The notes under the pieces are model-generated. The model made no database searches and was not told where the DNA came from. It was given only the letters and a program-made list of their open reading frames with translations. Position numbers and translations under genes: made by a program. This document shows positions 19,301 through 26,464 of a DNA stretch of 64,000 nt, in pieces. Location: positions 162,296,806-162,360,805 of the forward strand of contig CM035413.1 in NCBI GenBank assembly GCA_020310875.1. Direction: 5' to 3'. How positions within the stretch are numbered: position 1 is the stretch's first letter; each line of letters begins with the position of its first letter. Origin of the DNA: Ceratopteris richardii. Taxonomy: Eukaryota; Streptophyta; Polypodiopsida; Polypodiales; Pteridaceae.

Positions 19301-21017
19301 CATTTATGCTGCAAAGAAAAGGCAAAAGGCATACTTTGATGCCCATGTAAAGGATAAAGGATTGAAGGAAGGAGATCTAGTGCTGGTTTATACGCTAAAG
19401 CAACATGCCCGCAAATTGGAGAAACGAGGATATGGACCCATGATCATTAATAGACTCTCCACTAGCGGTGCAGTTCAATTGGCCACTTTAGAAGGTGATG
19501 TCCTACCCAACTATATTAGTGGATGCCGAGTCAAGTTATATCAAGAACCTCTTACAGAGGAAATGCTCACGAGACTCAACACTGCTAAGAAGCGAAAAGA
19601 AGAGGAGTTAAGGGTTAGAGAAGAAGCACAAGCAGAGGCTAGAGTGCGCATCAGAAGAAATAAGTTACGGCGGCTAGGCCTAAATGTCAACACAAAAGCT
19701 CCAAAATATCACATGGACATGTGCCAAAAATCGGGCATATCTACTTCTCAAATAATTGGTCGACGGCCCTTTGTGACTATAGAGGTAGGACAAGGAAAGA
19801 GTGTAAAGACTGTGAGAGCATTAGTTGATTCAGGTGCAGCAACTAGCGCAGTTCGACTTTCATACTGCCGAGACCTGCAATTGGACATCCAGCCCATAGA
19901 AGCCTATCTCATAGGGTTGGGAGGCGTGGAAACACCCTGTTTGGGCGAGGTGGAACTTCCCCTCTACCTTCAAGATGTTCCAATAAAAGTCAAAATGCTA
20001 GTGTGTCATGATGAGGACCTCACAGAGCCACTTGTCTTGGGTCAAGATTGGATTTACGACCATGCTGTCAACTTGAACCTAAGAAGTCAACTTCTTCAAG
20101 TTTGGGTATATAATCAATGCATTACCTTAGAATTGGAGAATTGCATGGCCACTAACCAAGACACCACACGCTCTCTTCTTTCCTCTAAGGCTAATCTTCT
20201 CGAACAAGATGTTGTAAATGTCAAAAGATCTATGATCCAGACGAACACAATCATGGAAGGACAGTCGCAAAGGCAAGAAGAATCTTCTTCTTTTTCAAAG
20301 AGTAAAGCATCCACAGTAGTTCAACCTCAGATGCAAGCAAAACAACGCAAGATAGCCAGTCTATCAAATAGACAAAGAGCCTTCAAGAAGAAAGAAGTTA
20401 TGGGCATGAAGCAGATCTGGGTAAAGAAAGGAGTACAACCATCGATGTTGCCTCAAAGACTCCCGCCCAACCAGATCGACCATGGCAACAGAAGGACCAA
20501 ACACCCACGACAGGCTCAAGCACGAAGACTCCAACAAATTTGGGTACCGAAGCTATCAATGAAGGCCGACCATAATAAGGTACAAATTTGGGTGCCTAAA
20601 AAATTAGTTACAGCTCAACAAGGGCAATTACAGATTTGGGTACCCAAGAAGCTCTTACACGTACAAAGGCCTATGCTCCCCACCATGCGAAAGGCCTCAA
20701 CAAAGAAGCCAAGGAAAGCAAAGGGTAAGAACAGAGCACAAAGACCAAAAGAAGATAAACTCAACCCTTCTACAAAAATAAGCAGGCACTCACCCAGGAT
20801 ATGGGTTTGGAAGCCAAAAGCACAAGCAACATCCACAGAACCAAGGGGCCAACCACACTGGATACCAAAGTTTGGACAACATCCAAAGAAGAACTGGCCT
20901 GAGGTGATCTCTACAGGGCCAAATACTATTCGGAAATGGGTTCCCATTAGGAGGATTACATCATTTCGAGATCCAATCGACACCTCCAAACAAAGAATGC
21001 ATCAACTATGCGAGTAA
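13386..21017 (+). CDS. Gypsy A polyprotein: knuckles, PR1, RT, RNase H, HHCC x2, INT, PR2, IWVPK tail
   Basis: Open from the frameshift at about 13380; 13638 is an internal GTG. Residues are numbered from 13638. Order: two CX2CX3HX4C knuckles (CFRCQGDHFIREC, CPECGKEHLPREC); retropepsin 1 with DSGAG at 576 and MILGRPFL; RT with YVDA at 1145-1148, where B and F have YVDD; RNase H (HVDASNHAIG, FTDHQALLYL); a first HHCC domain starting at His1497 (HEGLLGNHYS to CPVC) and a second at His1623 (HSGAAGGHFG to CDTC); integrase core D1693-x61-D1755-x35-E1791; retropepsin 2 with DSGAATSAV at Asp2064 and VLGQDWI. The basic tail repeats IWVPK-like motifs. Plant gypsy Pol usually lacks the second HHCC and second protease. 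The RT change should abolish polymerase activity. Confidence 0.93.
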   Translation, partial: QGNPNALYFTIERKYTNHTAQDCPYNRQAVRQNYQQPYQQGRYQNQYQQPYYRPQQYQPQYQQQYQAPYRPQPVLGNQPPTPANVIPVKYTMAEENPNRALVPLTPLVSENDSHAHGSNYFHEDSPHAYYIESPEQSETSQCQYEAPPMEQNWEPEYSNVMYTNPNPRPQLRQVRPQAPRGPCFRCQGDHFIRECPHQPPLGQGQNITIQGFCPECGKEHLPRECPRNPSSAPKVTPINVVGLVADSSPSSSNVAPVQAVTRAQATQQAKPSEQSESSEAGEPSKRKPRTWKDTREKANRKWNKKLSELEESLRDTKTKIEDIASQSPSHTEAPSTPPHSTPPPIVNNPQPASVLADPTPEGLDMMFKAYQACLQEGPTAANLDKSYPRADLEIERMKMCMKMVEQAQAILETSQKFNQTNSVKSDLHFQGLLEKLEQLVNKPQVPLPPQAQPVIERGSSPPMGAYVPNSTDARIPPSIQQYSQEFLREIQEEKWAKEKGNFPPIPEIDDLHDQFPQDIPSMYGDQAEQQEDERLDFESNSLQELPHFIGPWESESIQIRAPTILVRNEDSVIPRNTDVVKNTKVQCHLTVEELLKAKPELWNHVKDQVPELESNMPKVGSKQKIPEIPLDKIGDMSEGEEGNTYLPITYQGYTTKVIVDSGAGVAIATTSLWKQWGKPTLRPTRMKLQMADGHFERPLGLLEGITLTTCGVEFEHTFAICDFEKNNVYEMILGRPFLRQLQIVQDWGTNSLYLQHLGVTTKVNLKDYTFRDVPPLQWNPIHKAKEDSISVHSGSSPDPSWLHEDTHLWMCKVVEEEDKRLKAREEGTPPGDRPIKDPAYTPMIFPDEEFEPHGWAEILATMDIAVNEEQWTPHCDEEGYDISVFMCQPLLEECDPNEFIEEEENDEDLESIVMDTYFDSEEHYLEDIGVLTQKEEEPLTSIKTINSKEGSEGGQKKKKRKAVKQEEEESLFEVPDNFKKYEVADRKILVRMPKREAIIGEAYDNKEKTKKIVVTIEGNEERCTYIGDDLSAKEEAKLVALLREYRDLFAWHYRDLKGVDPKICSHTIPMTADAKPTKQKPYTYNDNYAAKIKEEIDRLIEAGFIYEIEHTEWVSPIVVVPKKNGKLRVCINLKKVNAATIRDSYPLPITEHLLERVAGKEVYSFLDGFSGYNQVAIAPEDQHKTAFATEWGIFAFRVMPFGLTNAPATFQRLMCHVFKEFLRKSLEVYVDALCAHSQQRSYHIPELRQIFNKCRDYRVCLNPEKCVFMVRQGKILGHIVSKNGISTDEDKVRAIAELPRPRNVKEVQAFMGHCGYYRRFIHMYAIIAKPLYGLLTNFEWNEECENSFNELKRRLCTAPILTTPDWSKPFHVHVDASNHAIGCVLAQPTGEGNLDLPIAYASRQLNAAERNYTTTEREGLGMVYAVKKFRHYLLANKFKFFTDHQALLYLVNKPCNTGRLVRWFLLLMEYDFEVVVRKGRTHLRADHLSRITSGEPPQGVSDEFPDAYLFNLEVVPKWANKLVPVLTFGPANKNVKTSKEEIVRSQMYQILAGSMYKQDTEGVLACCVEDDEHTSWMQQAHEGLLGNHYSKQRTLQNLKRLGVYWPSMDKEIQEWIQNCPVCQKRPPVEHATLYHVSLIPDWSAPLVEFMRSGTLPNQASLARKRSMEQEAQDYALVGDNLYRRGKDGYLRLCVHESDCLKVLETAHSGAAGGHFGPDRVIKTILFSGLWWPTLHMDAHTYVKKCDTCQRAQYPIRKDEMPLRPMMGGRAFSKWGIDFVGPINPPARNSHAEYIIVATDYLTKWVEVKATTKNDAQTTAKFLFENVFTRYGLPIDLVSDRGTHFLNEVIENLLQEFMVIHKKFAPYHPQANGQAESTNKILCNVLKKLVNNKRSDWDKQLHHAVWAYRVAYKTVLNATPFQMVFGQNAVLPLDFLIPALKVAQEHEWNGHELSSRIFDLERLGETRLRAATGIYAAKKRQKAYFDAHVKDKGLKEGDLVLVYTLKQHARKLEKRGYGPMIINRLSTSGAVQLATLEGDVLPNYISGCRVKLYQEPLTEEMLTRLNTAKKRKEEELRVREEAQAEARVRIRRNKLRRLGLNVNTKAPKYHMDMCQKSGISTSQIIGRRPFVTIEVGQGKSVKTVRALVDSGAATSAVRLSYCRDLQLDIQPIEAYLIGLGGVETPCLGEVELPLYLQDVPIKVKMLVCHDEDLTEPLVLGQDWIYDHAVNLNLRSQLLQVWVYNQCITLELENCMATNQDTTRSLLSSKANLLEQDVVNVKRSMIQTNTIMEGQSQRQEESSSFSKSKASTVVQPQMQAKQRKIASLSNRQRAFKKKEVMGMKQIWVKKGVQPSMLPQRLPPNQIDHGNRRTKHPRQAQARRLQQIWVPKLSMKADHNKVQIWVPKKLVTAQQGQLQIWVPKKLLHVQRPMLPTMRKASTKKPRKAKGKNRAQRPKEDKLNPSTKISRHSPRIWVWKPKAQATSTEPRGQPHWIPKFGQHPKKNWPEVISTGPNTIRKWVPIRRITSFRDPIDTSKQRMHQLCE

Positions 21018-21982
21018 CATCAAAAGCCTCAACGTGCAGCAACCATGTGCCTTTGGCATAACCTTGTCTTTTGCACCATTGAGGCCATGCATTTTCCAAG
21101 TACGCATACGTAGGGCCACATTACATGGCCGTGCATAGACACAATTGAGAAATCCCAGGCACATGAGACACAATTTTCACATGCAAAATATGTTATTGGT
21201 ACTAACCTCTTTCTTCTTGTTTGATGCCATTGTTCCAAAAAAAAAAAAAAAAAAAAAAGGGGACTGTGCAAAGAAGAGGACTGTGCTTGAAAATGCTCGT
21301 CAGCGAACTTTCAGCAAGAACATCCATCAACAAAAAGGACAAGCCGATGGTCAAACACCATGATGGAACTCCACCACGAAGAGATGAAGATCAACGGATC
21401 CTTCACCATGGTAAGCTGTGTATGCTTCAACAACACTATAACCATGATCGATTAGGAAACCTCTTCGTCAGCATACCCTTGAGCACTTAACTCAAGACCC
21501 AATCTCTTGCACCATACTTCTTGCCATGCATTTTCCAAGTAGGCATACGTAGGGCCACATTACACGGCCATGCACAAGGCACATAATTTGTTCAACCCAT
21601 GCACTAATGCACTTAACCATCATACATTATGGGTTACAAGTACTTGGCATGAAAACTATGAAAAGCCATCTTGGGAAGAACCAGACGACATCAAGATGAC
21701 AACAAGAAGAGCAAGGAAGCCATCCACCACCGAGAGTTGCTCACAATCAACATTGACCACCTCCTTCGAGCAGCTAGCAGTTTTGGAAAACTCACAAATG
21801 CACATCCAGATGGAATACAAGGCAGAAGTACGTACAAAGCGCCTACAAACTGCAAGAGATAACGGTGGCAAAGTGAAGAACCAGATAAACGACCAGGATA
21901 CATTGGGAAGAGGGATCGTCCCTGTTGGACGCAAAGGATGCTACCTCTCAACGTACTACATGGAACGACCACTACAACAAGG

Positions 21983-22002
21983 GTCTGTCAGGGACGACAG
22001 AC
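21983..22002 (+). other. Hairpin next to the polypurine tract of gypsy A
   Basis: A GTCTGTC / GACAGAC 7-bp perfect stem with 6-base loop AGGGAC lies directly upstream of the G-rich tract. The same stem with the same spacing is found in B (30671-30690) and, with a different loop, in F (45879-45898). Confidence 0.75.
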
Positions 22003-22004
22003 TC

Positions 22005-22018
22005 AAGAGGGGGGGGAG
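22005..22018 (+). other. Polypurine tract of gypsy A
   Basis: A run of A and G (aagagggggggga then g) abuts the 3' LTR start at 22019 and is the expected plus-strand primer. Confidence 0.85.
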
Positions 22019-22647
22019 TGTTGAAGCTCAAGGTCAAGGACAAAGCATGGAAGTGCATCAAGGAAGTGGACACACAAGAAGAAGGAGCAAGTAGGGAGCT
22101 CCAAGAAGCACCTGTCAAATTTTCAGAAGAAATCCCTACAAAAATAGTGATTTTTATCACTAAAAACCATTGTAAATACCATTTTCCATTTTTATAACTC
22201 CATTTTGTTCAAGCCGAGGAGTCCTCGAGCTTGAGGAGTATTAGAACTACCATCCTACCAATTTTCATAATTTTTAGACTCCGTTTGAGCCCCCAAATAA
22301 GCCTTGGAACCTATTTTTTAACTAGGCCGGACACTAGGTCTGGACAGGGCCAAAACCACTCAAAAACTATAAAAAGGGCTGGAGAGCTCATTTTTTGGAG
22401 GTTGGCTTGTTGTACATTTCAGCTTGGTAAGAGAGCTCTTGTATAATCGAAGATCTTCCATTGTTCCACTCCTTGCTCTTACTTTGTGCGCGTGTGTGTG
22501 TATGTGTGTGCATGCTTGTGTGCTTCCACTCACGCACTTGTGCCATCACTTGCTCACGGTCTTCATACCGGTCCTCACGTCTCCACGGATTGACATTTAT
22601 GAGGTGTATCTCCTCACGTTGGTACTCACCATTGTGCTAGAGTGACA
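22019..22647 (+). repeat. 3' LTR of gypsy A
   Basis: 629 bp, TGTTGAAG to GTGACA, differing from the 5' LTR by four substitutions. It is followed by the target duplication CTAGC at 22648-22652. Confidence 0.95.
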
Positions 22648-22652
22648 CTAGC

Positions 22653-22979
22653 CTTCCTAGCTTTTGTAGTATTTTGGAAATGATCTTCCAACGCACTCCA
22701 TATGACCTCCGCTTTCTCCAACCCTCTAATGTGCGGTAGTAGATGATCTGTAACGGTATTATAAATGTAAGCTCTTACCGTTGCATCTTTCTTCTGCCAC
22801 AGCTTCAAGGCTTCTAATTCTTCTTTTTCCGGTTGACTATCATCTTCGAAGGTCGGCTTCTTTTCTTCTCCAGCCACATACATCATTAAGTCCTTACTCA
22901 TAAGTAAGGCTTCCATGCGCATTACCCATGCGAGATAATTATCTCTATCCAATTTATCAATTTGGACATGATCTGCCAT
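22653..22979 (-). pseudogene. Copia I gag N-terminus
   Basis: Likely start MADHVQIDKLDRDNYLAWVMRME, chosen because Gag of related copia elements starts shortly before the LDxxNYxxW block and lies about 100 bp from the PBS. It continues with MYVAGEEKKPTFED and IRGLEKAEVIWSALEDHFQNTTKARKA. This is interrupted by gypsy A and resumes at 9659 on the left side. An upstream in-frame Met (23087) lies in the PBS region and is unlikely to be used. Confidence 0.8.
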
Positions 22980-23074
22980 GATCTTCTTGTTTCTGTTACT
23001 TCCAGTGAACTTTTGAGAATCTTTCTGCTCTTCAAAATCTTTCTCGTTCTGGTTCCACTTGTTGTGGTTAACCT

Positions 23075-23086
23075 GCTTTGATACCA
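23075..23086 (-). other. Primer-binding site of copia I
   Basis: Minus-strand TGGTATCAAAGC, an initiator tRNA-Met PBS with one change from TGGTATCAGAGC, lies two bases inside the 5' LTR (23089). Confidence 0.85.
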
Positions 23087-23088
23087 AT

Positions 23089-24334
23089 TGTTGAGGATCT
23101 CACGACTCTAAGACCACTTATTGATGGCCGTTGCGGCAAAGGCTTGAACCTTGTCAAGCCTGCGGAAATCGCCGCGCCACCGAAAAGATGCTAAGCTAGA
23201 GCGATATTAGAACACCTTCATAATCAACAGTAGCTTAGCAAGGTTACTGCCACTCAAACATATAAGACTACGTTTTGAATTTACTGAAAAATTCACTGGA
23301 ACTTCACCGGACTGTCACCAGACTGACACCGTAGTTATACCGAAATCCTACCGGAATCAACTCCTATCCTGTTTGTAATTACTTCAAGTGAGTATACAAG
23401 AAGTAAGGAAGTGATGCGTGAACTTCCTTCACTGAGTGAACACTTTCTGAAGTTTAAGAAAAAACTTCTCCGGTTCAGAATGTCTCTTTTCGGTTAGACT
23501 TTTTACTATGTGTACATATCCATTTCATCGAAATCTTTGACGAACTGATAGTAGAGATGTCTAGCTATAAGATAAGCTATCTCTCATACAAAACCTTAAT
23601 TTATTCTGCGAGATATACTTCGTTGTTCTACTGAAAAACACATTTTCTGAGAAAACTGTAACTAACCGCAAAAGCGTTTACTGAGACAATTGTAATTGAC
23701 CGAAACATTCGTTTATTGAGAGAGAACTGGGAGACACGTTTACTGAACGAACTGTAACTGTTAACGAACTTTCTATCATAACACGAAAATACTCAGAGTT
23801 CTTCACATACGAACAGTGCGTGCAAACTTCCACATGAACATGTGTTTTCTATTAGAGAATATGTGTACAAATTAGCTTGGCCTCTTCTTGCTTAAGCTAC
23901 AGAAACTCTCCTACACTGAGTAGTTTCTTCTTACCATCTCTCTCAGATGAATACCTGACATTTCAAGTTTCTGTTATTCATCTGTACATACACAATCTCT
24001 GACGTCTTCTGAAAACTTCTCTCTCTCTGTTTTTCTCCCTCTTTCTTGACCTCTACATGCGCTCTATTTAAACTGCACGCTCTTCTCACGCACGTTCTAG
24101 CTCGCACTTCCTCTCTTTTATTCTTATGCACGTTCTCTCTTTATATACAGTTTGATTCGGTGTAACGAACTCTATCAACCTCTGATTCTGCAAGATTCTA
24201 CGCTGTACATAACGGTCGTGAATTTGTCCCTTCATTAAGGCTTTTGATTTTCTGAATATTTGATTCCGCTTCTCTTTATCTTTCTTTTTCTTTATGTCTA
24301 TCTGTATGTCAAATTCGTGAGTGATTCTTCAACA
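23089..24334 (-). repeat. 5' LTR of copia I
   Basis: 1246 bp, pairing with 6025-7270. The TATA-like element (minus-strand TATATAAAG) is at 24139-24147. Confidence 0.92.
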
Positions 24335-25362
24335 AATGGTACCTTCATCTCATTGAGCATGCATCTTGCAATTTTAGCAATTTGTCTATTTTTCCTCTCA
24401 GCTACTCCATTTTGTTGTGGTGTATACCTACAAGTAAACTGCCTTTTGATCCCATTCTCTTGTAGAAAATCAAAAAATCCTTTGGAGAAGTATCCTCCTC
24501 CGCCATCGAACCTTAAGGTTTTGATAGACCTTCCTGCTTCTTTTTCAACTTCAACTTTGAATATAGAAAACACCTCTGATTTTTGCTTCATACAAAACAG
24601 CCATACCTTTCTTGAGTTATCATCAATGAAGATGAAAAAATATATATTACCAGCCATTGATGCCTCTTGGGTTGGTCCCCATACATCCGTATGTATCAAG
24701 TCCAAGATGTTTGGGGCCACATAATTGCTCCTCTTGAATGGCTGCCTCGTTTGCTTTCCTAGTTGACAAGCTTCACATAACTCATGTAGTCCAATGCTAT
24801 TAAATTTTGGAAGATCTCTTACCACTTCATGTTTGCTCATGTCTTTGAACTTTGGAATGTTGATGTGTCCTATTCTTTTGTGCCATAAGTCCAGCTCTGA
24901 AAACTTCTTGTTCCCATATTGAATGTACATGACCTTTCCATGTGGATGTTGGACGTCCAAAGTGAACATCCTTCCTTCTCTTCTACCTCGAGCAATGACC
25001 TTGAAGCCTTCATTTGGATTCCTTATGAAGCACCCATTCTCATTGAATATGACATGATAACCCTTCTCTACCATTTGTCCTAGTGAAATGAAGCTCTTTG
25101 AAATTATAGGAACATGAAGAACATTAGATAGTACCTTTGCTCTCCTTGTATCTGCAAGCCTTATATCTCCAATATGTTCAATCATGTGTTGAGTATCATA
25201 ACCTATTTCAACACATCCTTTTCCACTTGGTACCTTTAGATTAGTGAACAAACTTCCTTGGCATCATATATGGTTACTACAACCTGAATCAATGTACCAT
25301 TTTTTGTCATCTTCACAAGAGCTTCTATACTCATTTCTCATTGTAAGTAGTGTGTCCTTGCT
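24335..25362 (-). pseudogene. Copia H protease and integrase N-terminal half
   Basis: Minus-strand reading includes a YIDSGCSNH-type protease motif (25290-25270) just after a gag stop. It is followed by VLHVPIISKSFISLGQMVEKGY, the integrase zinc domain (LWHKRIGHINIPKF, CEACQLGKQTRQPF), HTDVWGPTQEAS, LRFDGGGGYF and RYTPQQNGVAERKNR, so D, D and E are present. The frame then runs into copia I at 24334. The remaining integrase is at 5479-6019. H is closely related to the intact copia E. A stop at 25363 and another shift near 25255 make it non-functional. Confidence 0.85.
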
Positions 25363-26304
25363 TCATTCACTTGAAGTGCTTGCATAGTTTCTTTGGCTCC
25401 TTTGATTGCCTCCATTTGGTCTGCCATTCTTTAGCCAACAATCACTAGCATAGTGTCCTACTTTACCACAATGATAGCATGTTATACCTTTATGAGAATT
25501 GTAGGAGCCTCGGTCTCTTCCTCTACTTCTACCTCGACCTCTTCCTTGTGTGTTGGCATTTGATGCATCCTTGTTGTCTTCCAAATTGTTGTGATTATAA
25601 TTGGAGTTGTTGTGACCTCTTTCCTTTGCTCTTGAGCCTCCTGTTGAGTTCCTTCCTTTACCTCGACCTACATATAACATTTGGTTGTGGTTGTCCTTTC
25701 CATTGGAGCCACCAAAGCTAAGCTCTTTTGTGACAAGATGAGGGATTAGTTGTTCAAAACCTAGATATGCATCTTTCAAGTTAATGGAAGTTATAAAAGG
25801 CTTCCATCTTTCATCTTCTCTCAATCCATTGAGAGTATAACACACAAGATCTTCGTCTTCAACCATTGTGCCAATAGAAGCTAAAGCATCACTTAGCTCC
25901 TTAATCTTCAAAGTATATTCAGCTATGGATCGACTCCGACTTTTCTTGATTGTGTTCAACTCATTCTTGAGTTGAAGTTTCCTAGCTTTGGTATTTGTTG
26001 AATACATCCTTTCAAGAGCTTCCCAAGCATCCTTAGCTTTCTCTAGATGTTGAATATGCCCTACCATGGCATTAGTAATGACTTGTGAAGTGAGGAACAT
26101 GACTCTCCTATTCCTCTCTTCCCATTCTTTTGCTTGCCTCCTTTGGACTTCGGTGGCCATAGCTTGATTGATTTGAGGTTGAGCATCATCACCGCTCACA
26201 ATACCCCACAAGCCTTTGCCCATTAAGTAGTTGTTCATTCTAAACTTCCACACGGGATAGTTATCCTTATATAATTTATCTACTTCTTGACCCAAGTCAG
26301 CCAT
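25363..26304 (-). CDS. Copia H Gag
   Basis: The 313-codon frame begins MADLGQEVDKLYKDNYPVWKFRMNNYLMGKGLWGIVSG, collinear with copia E (MGDFNTQIEKLDKGNYQPW). It has the Gag core (AWEALERMYSTNTKARKLQLKNEL, SIAEYTLKIKELSDAL, YTLNGLREDERWKPF), a basic RG-rich region and a CX2CX4HX4C knuckle (CYHCGKVGHYASDC). It stops after YASTSSE. In copia E the frame runs on from YASTSSEND into protease, so the stop at 25363 is a nonsense mutation. Confidence 0.88.
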   Translation of the reverse strand: MADLGQEVDKLYKDNYPVWKFRMNNYLMGKGLWGIVSGDDAQPQINQAMATEVQRRQAKEWEERNRRVMFLTSQVITNAMVGHIQHLEKAKDAWEALERMYSTNTKARKLQLKNELNTIKKSRSRSIAEYTLKIKELSDALASIGTMVEDEDLVCYTLNGLREDERWKPFITSINLKDAYLGFEQLIPHLVTKELSFGGSNGKDNHNQMLYVGRGKGRNSTGGSRAKERGHNNSNYNHNNLEDNKDASNANTQGRGRGRSRGRDRGSYNSHKGITCYHCGKVGHYASDCWLKNGRPNGGNQRSQRNYASTSSE

Positions 26305-26450
26305 TGAAGACTACCAAAAACTTTGAGAGTTACCTCAAATAGTCATATTGTCCTTTCCTCTTGCATTTGTGAAGCTCCCACTTGTTTTGTAGCTCCTCTT
26401 TTGCTTTGCTTCAACTCCAGCTCTGTTGATGAAGCTTCAATACCAAGTTT

Positions 26451-26462
26451 GCTCTTATACCA
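26451..26462 (-). other. Primer-binding site of copia H
   Basis: Minus-strand TGGTATAAGAGC is a tRNA-Met PBS variant. It lies two bases from the LTR start at 26465 and fixes the 5' LTR boundary. Confidence 0.75.
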
Positions 26463-26464
26463 AC

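Larger units (their letters stand above)
21018..22018 (+). other. Post-pol non-coding region of gypsy A with a direct repeat
   Basis: About 1 kb between the pol stop and the 3' LTR. A roughly 50-bp segment starting catgcattttccaagta occurs at about 21088 and again at about 21528. Element B preserves both copies (about 31097 and 31519). A 20-base A run lies at 21239-21258; B has a T/A-rich tract at the matching place. Small frames such as 21570-22094 run into the LTR and show no known domain, so I do not call them genes. Confidence 0.7.
9660..22647 (+). mobile_element. Gypsy A: full-length plus-strand element, tRNA-Asp primed, coding-defective
   Basis: Two 629-bp LTRs (9660-10288 and 22019-22647) differ at four positions and have no indels. 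The 5-bp target duplication CTAGC lies at 9655-9659 and 22648-22652. Between them are a PBS, a 1.4-kb TATCG-rich leader, gag, a very long polyprotein frame, a 1-kb non-coding tail with a hairpin, and a G-rich polypurine tract. Defects compared with element B: a nonsense codon in gag (12752), a 2-base deletion near 13380, and an RT active-site change (YVDD to YVDA at 17079). The host is copia I. Confidence 0.95.
6025..24334 (-). mobile_element. Copia I: complete LTR-to-LTR element, PR/INT-deleted, itself split by gypsy A
   Basis: Two 1246-bp LTRs (6025-7270 and 23089-24334) in the same orientation flank a minus-strand copia, with target duplication AATGG at 6020-6024 and 24335-24339. The tRNA-Met-like PBS (23075-23086) and a purine tract next to 7270 complete the structure. 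Coding parts are Gag, then RT-RNase H, with no protease or integrase between them. Gypsy A (9660-22647) sits inside gag with its own TSD. The LTRs differ at a few dozen positions by eye (roughly 3 percent), so I is older than A. Its host is copia H. Confidence 0.92.

Noticed and set aside
21239-21258. A-run as the tail of a SINE or LINE
   Set aside because: No flanking target duplication or Pol III boxes were found, and it lies within the homologous tail shared by A and B.
21570-22094. 174-codon ORF before the 3' LTR of gypsy A
   Set aside because: It runs into the LTR, is not preserved as an open frame in B and has no recognisable domain.
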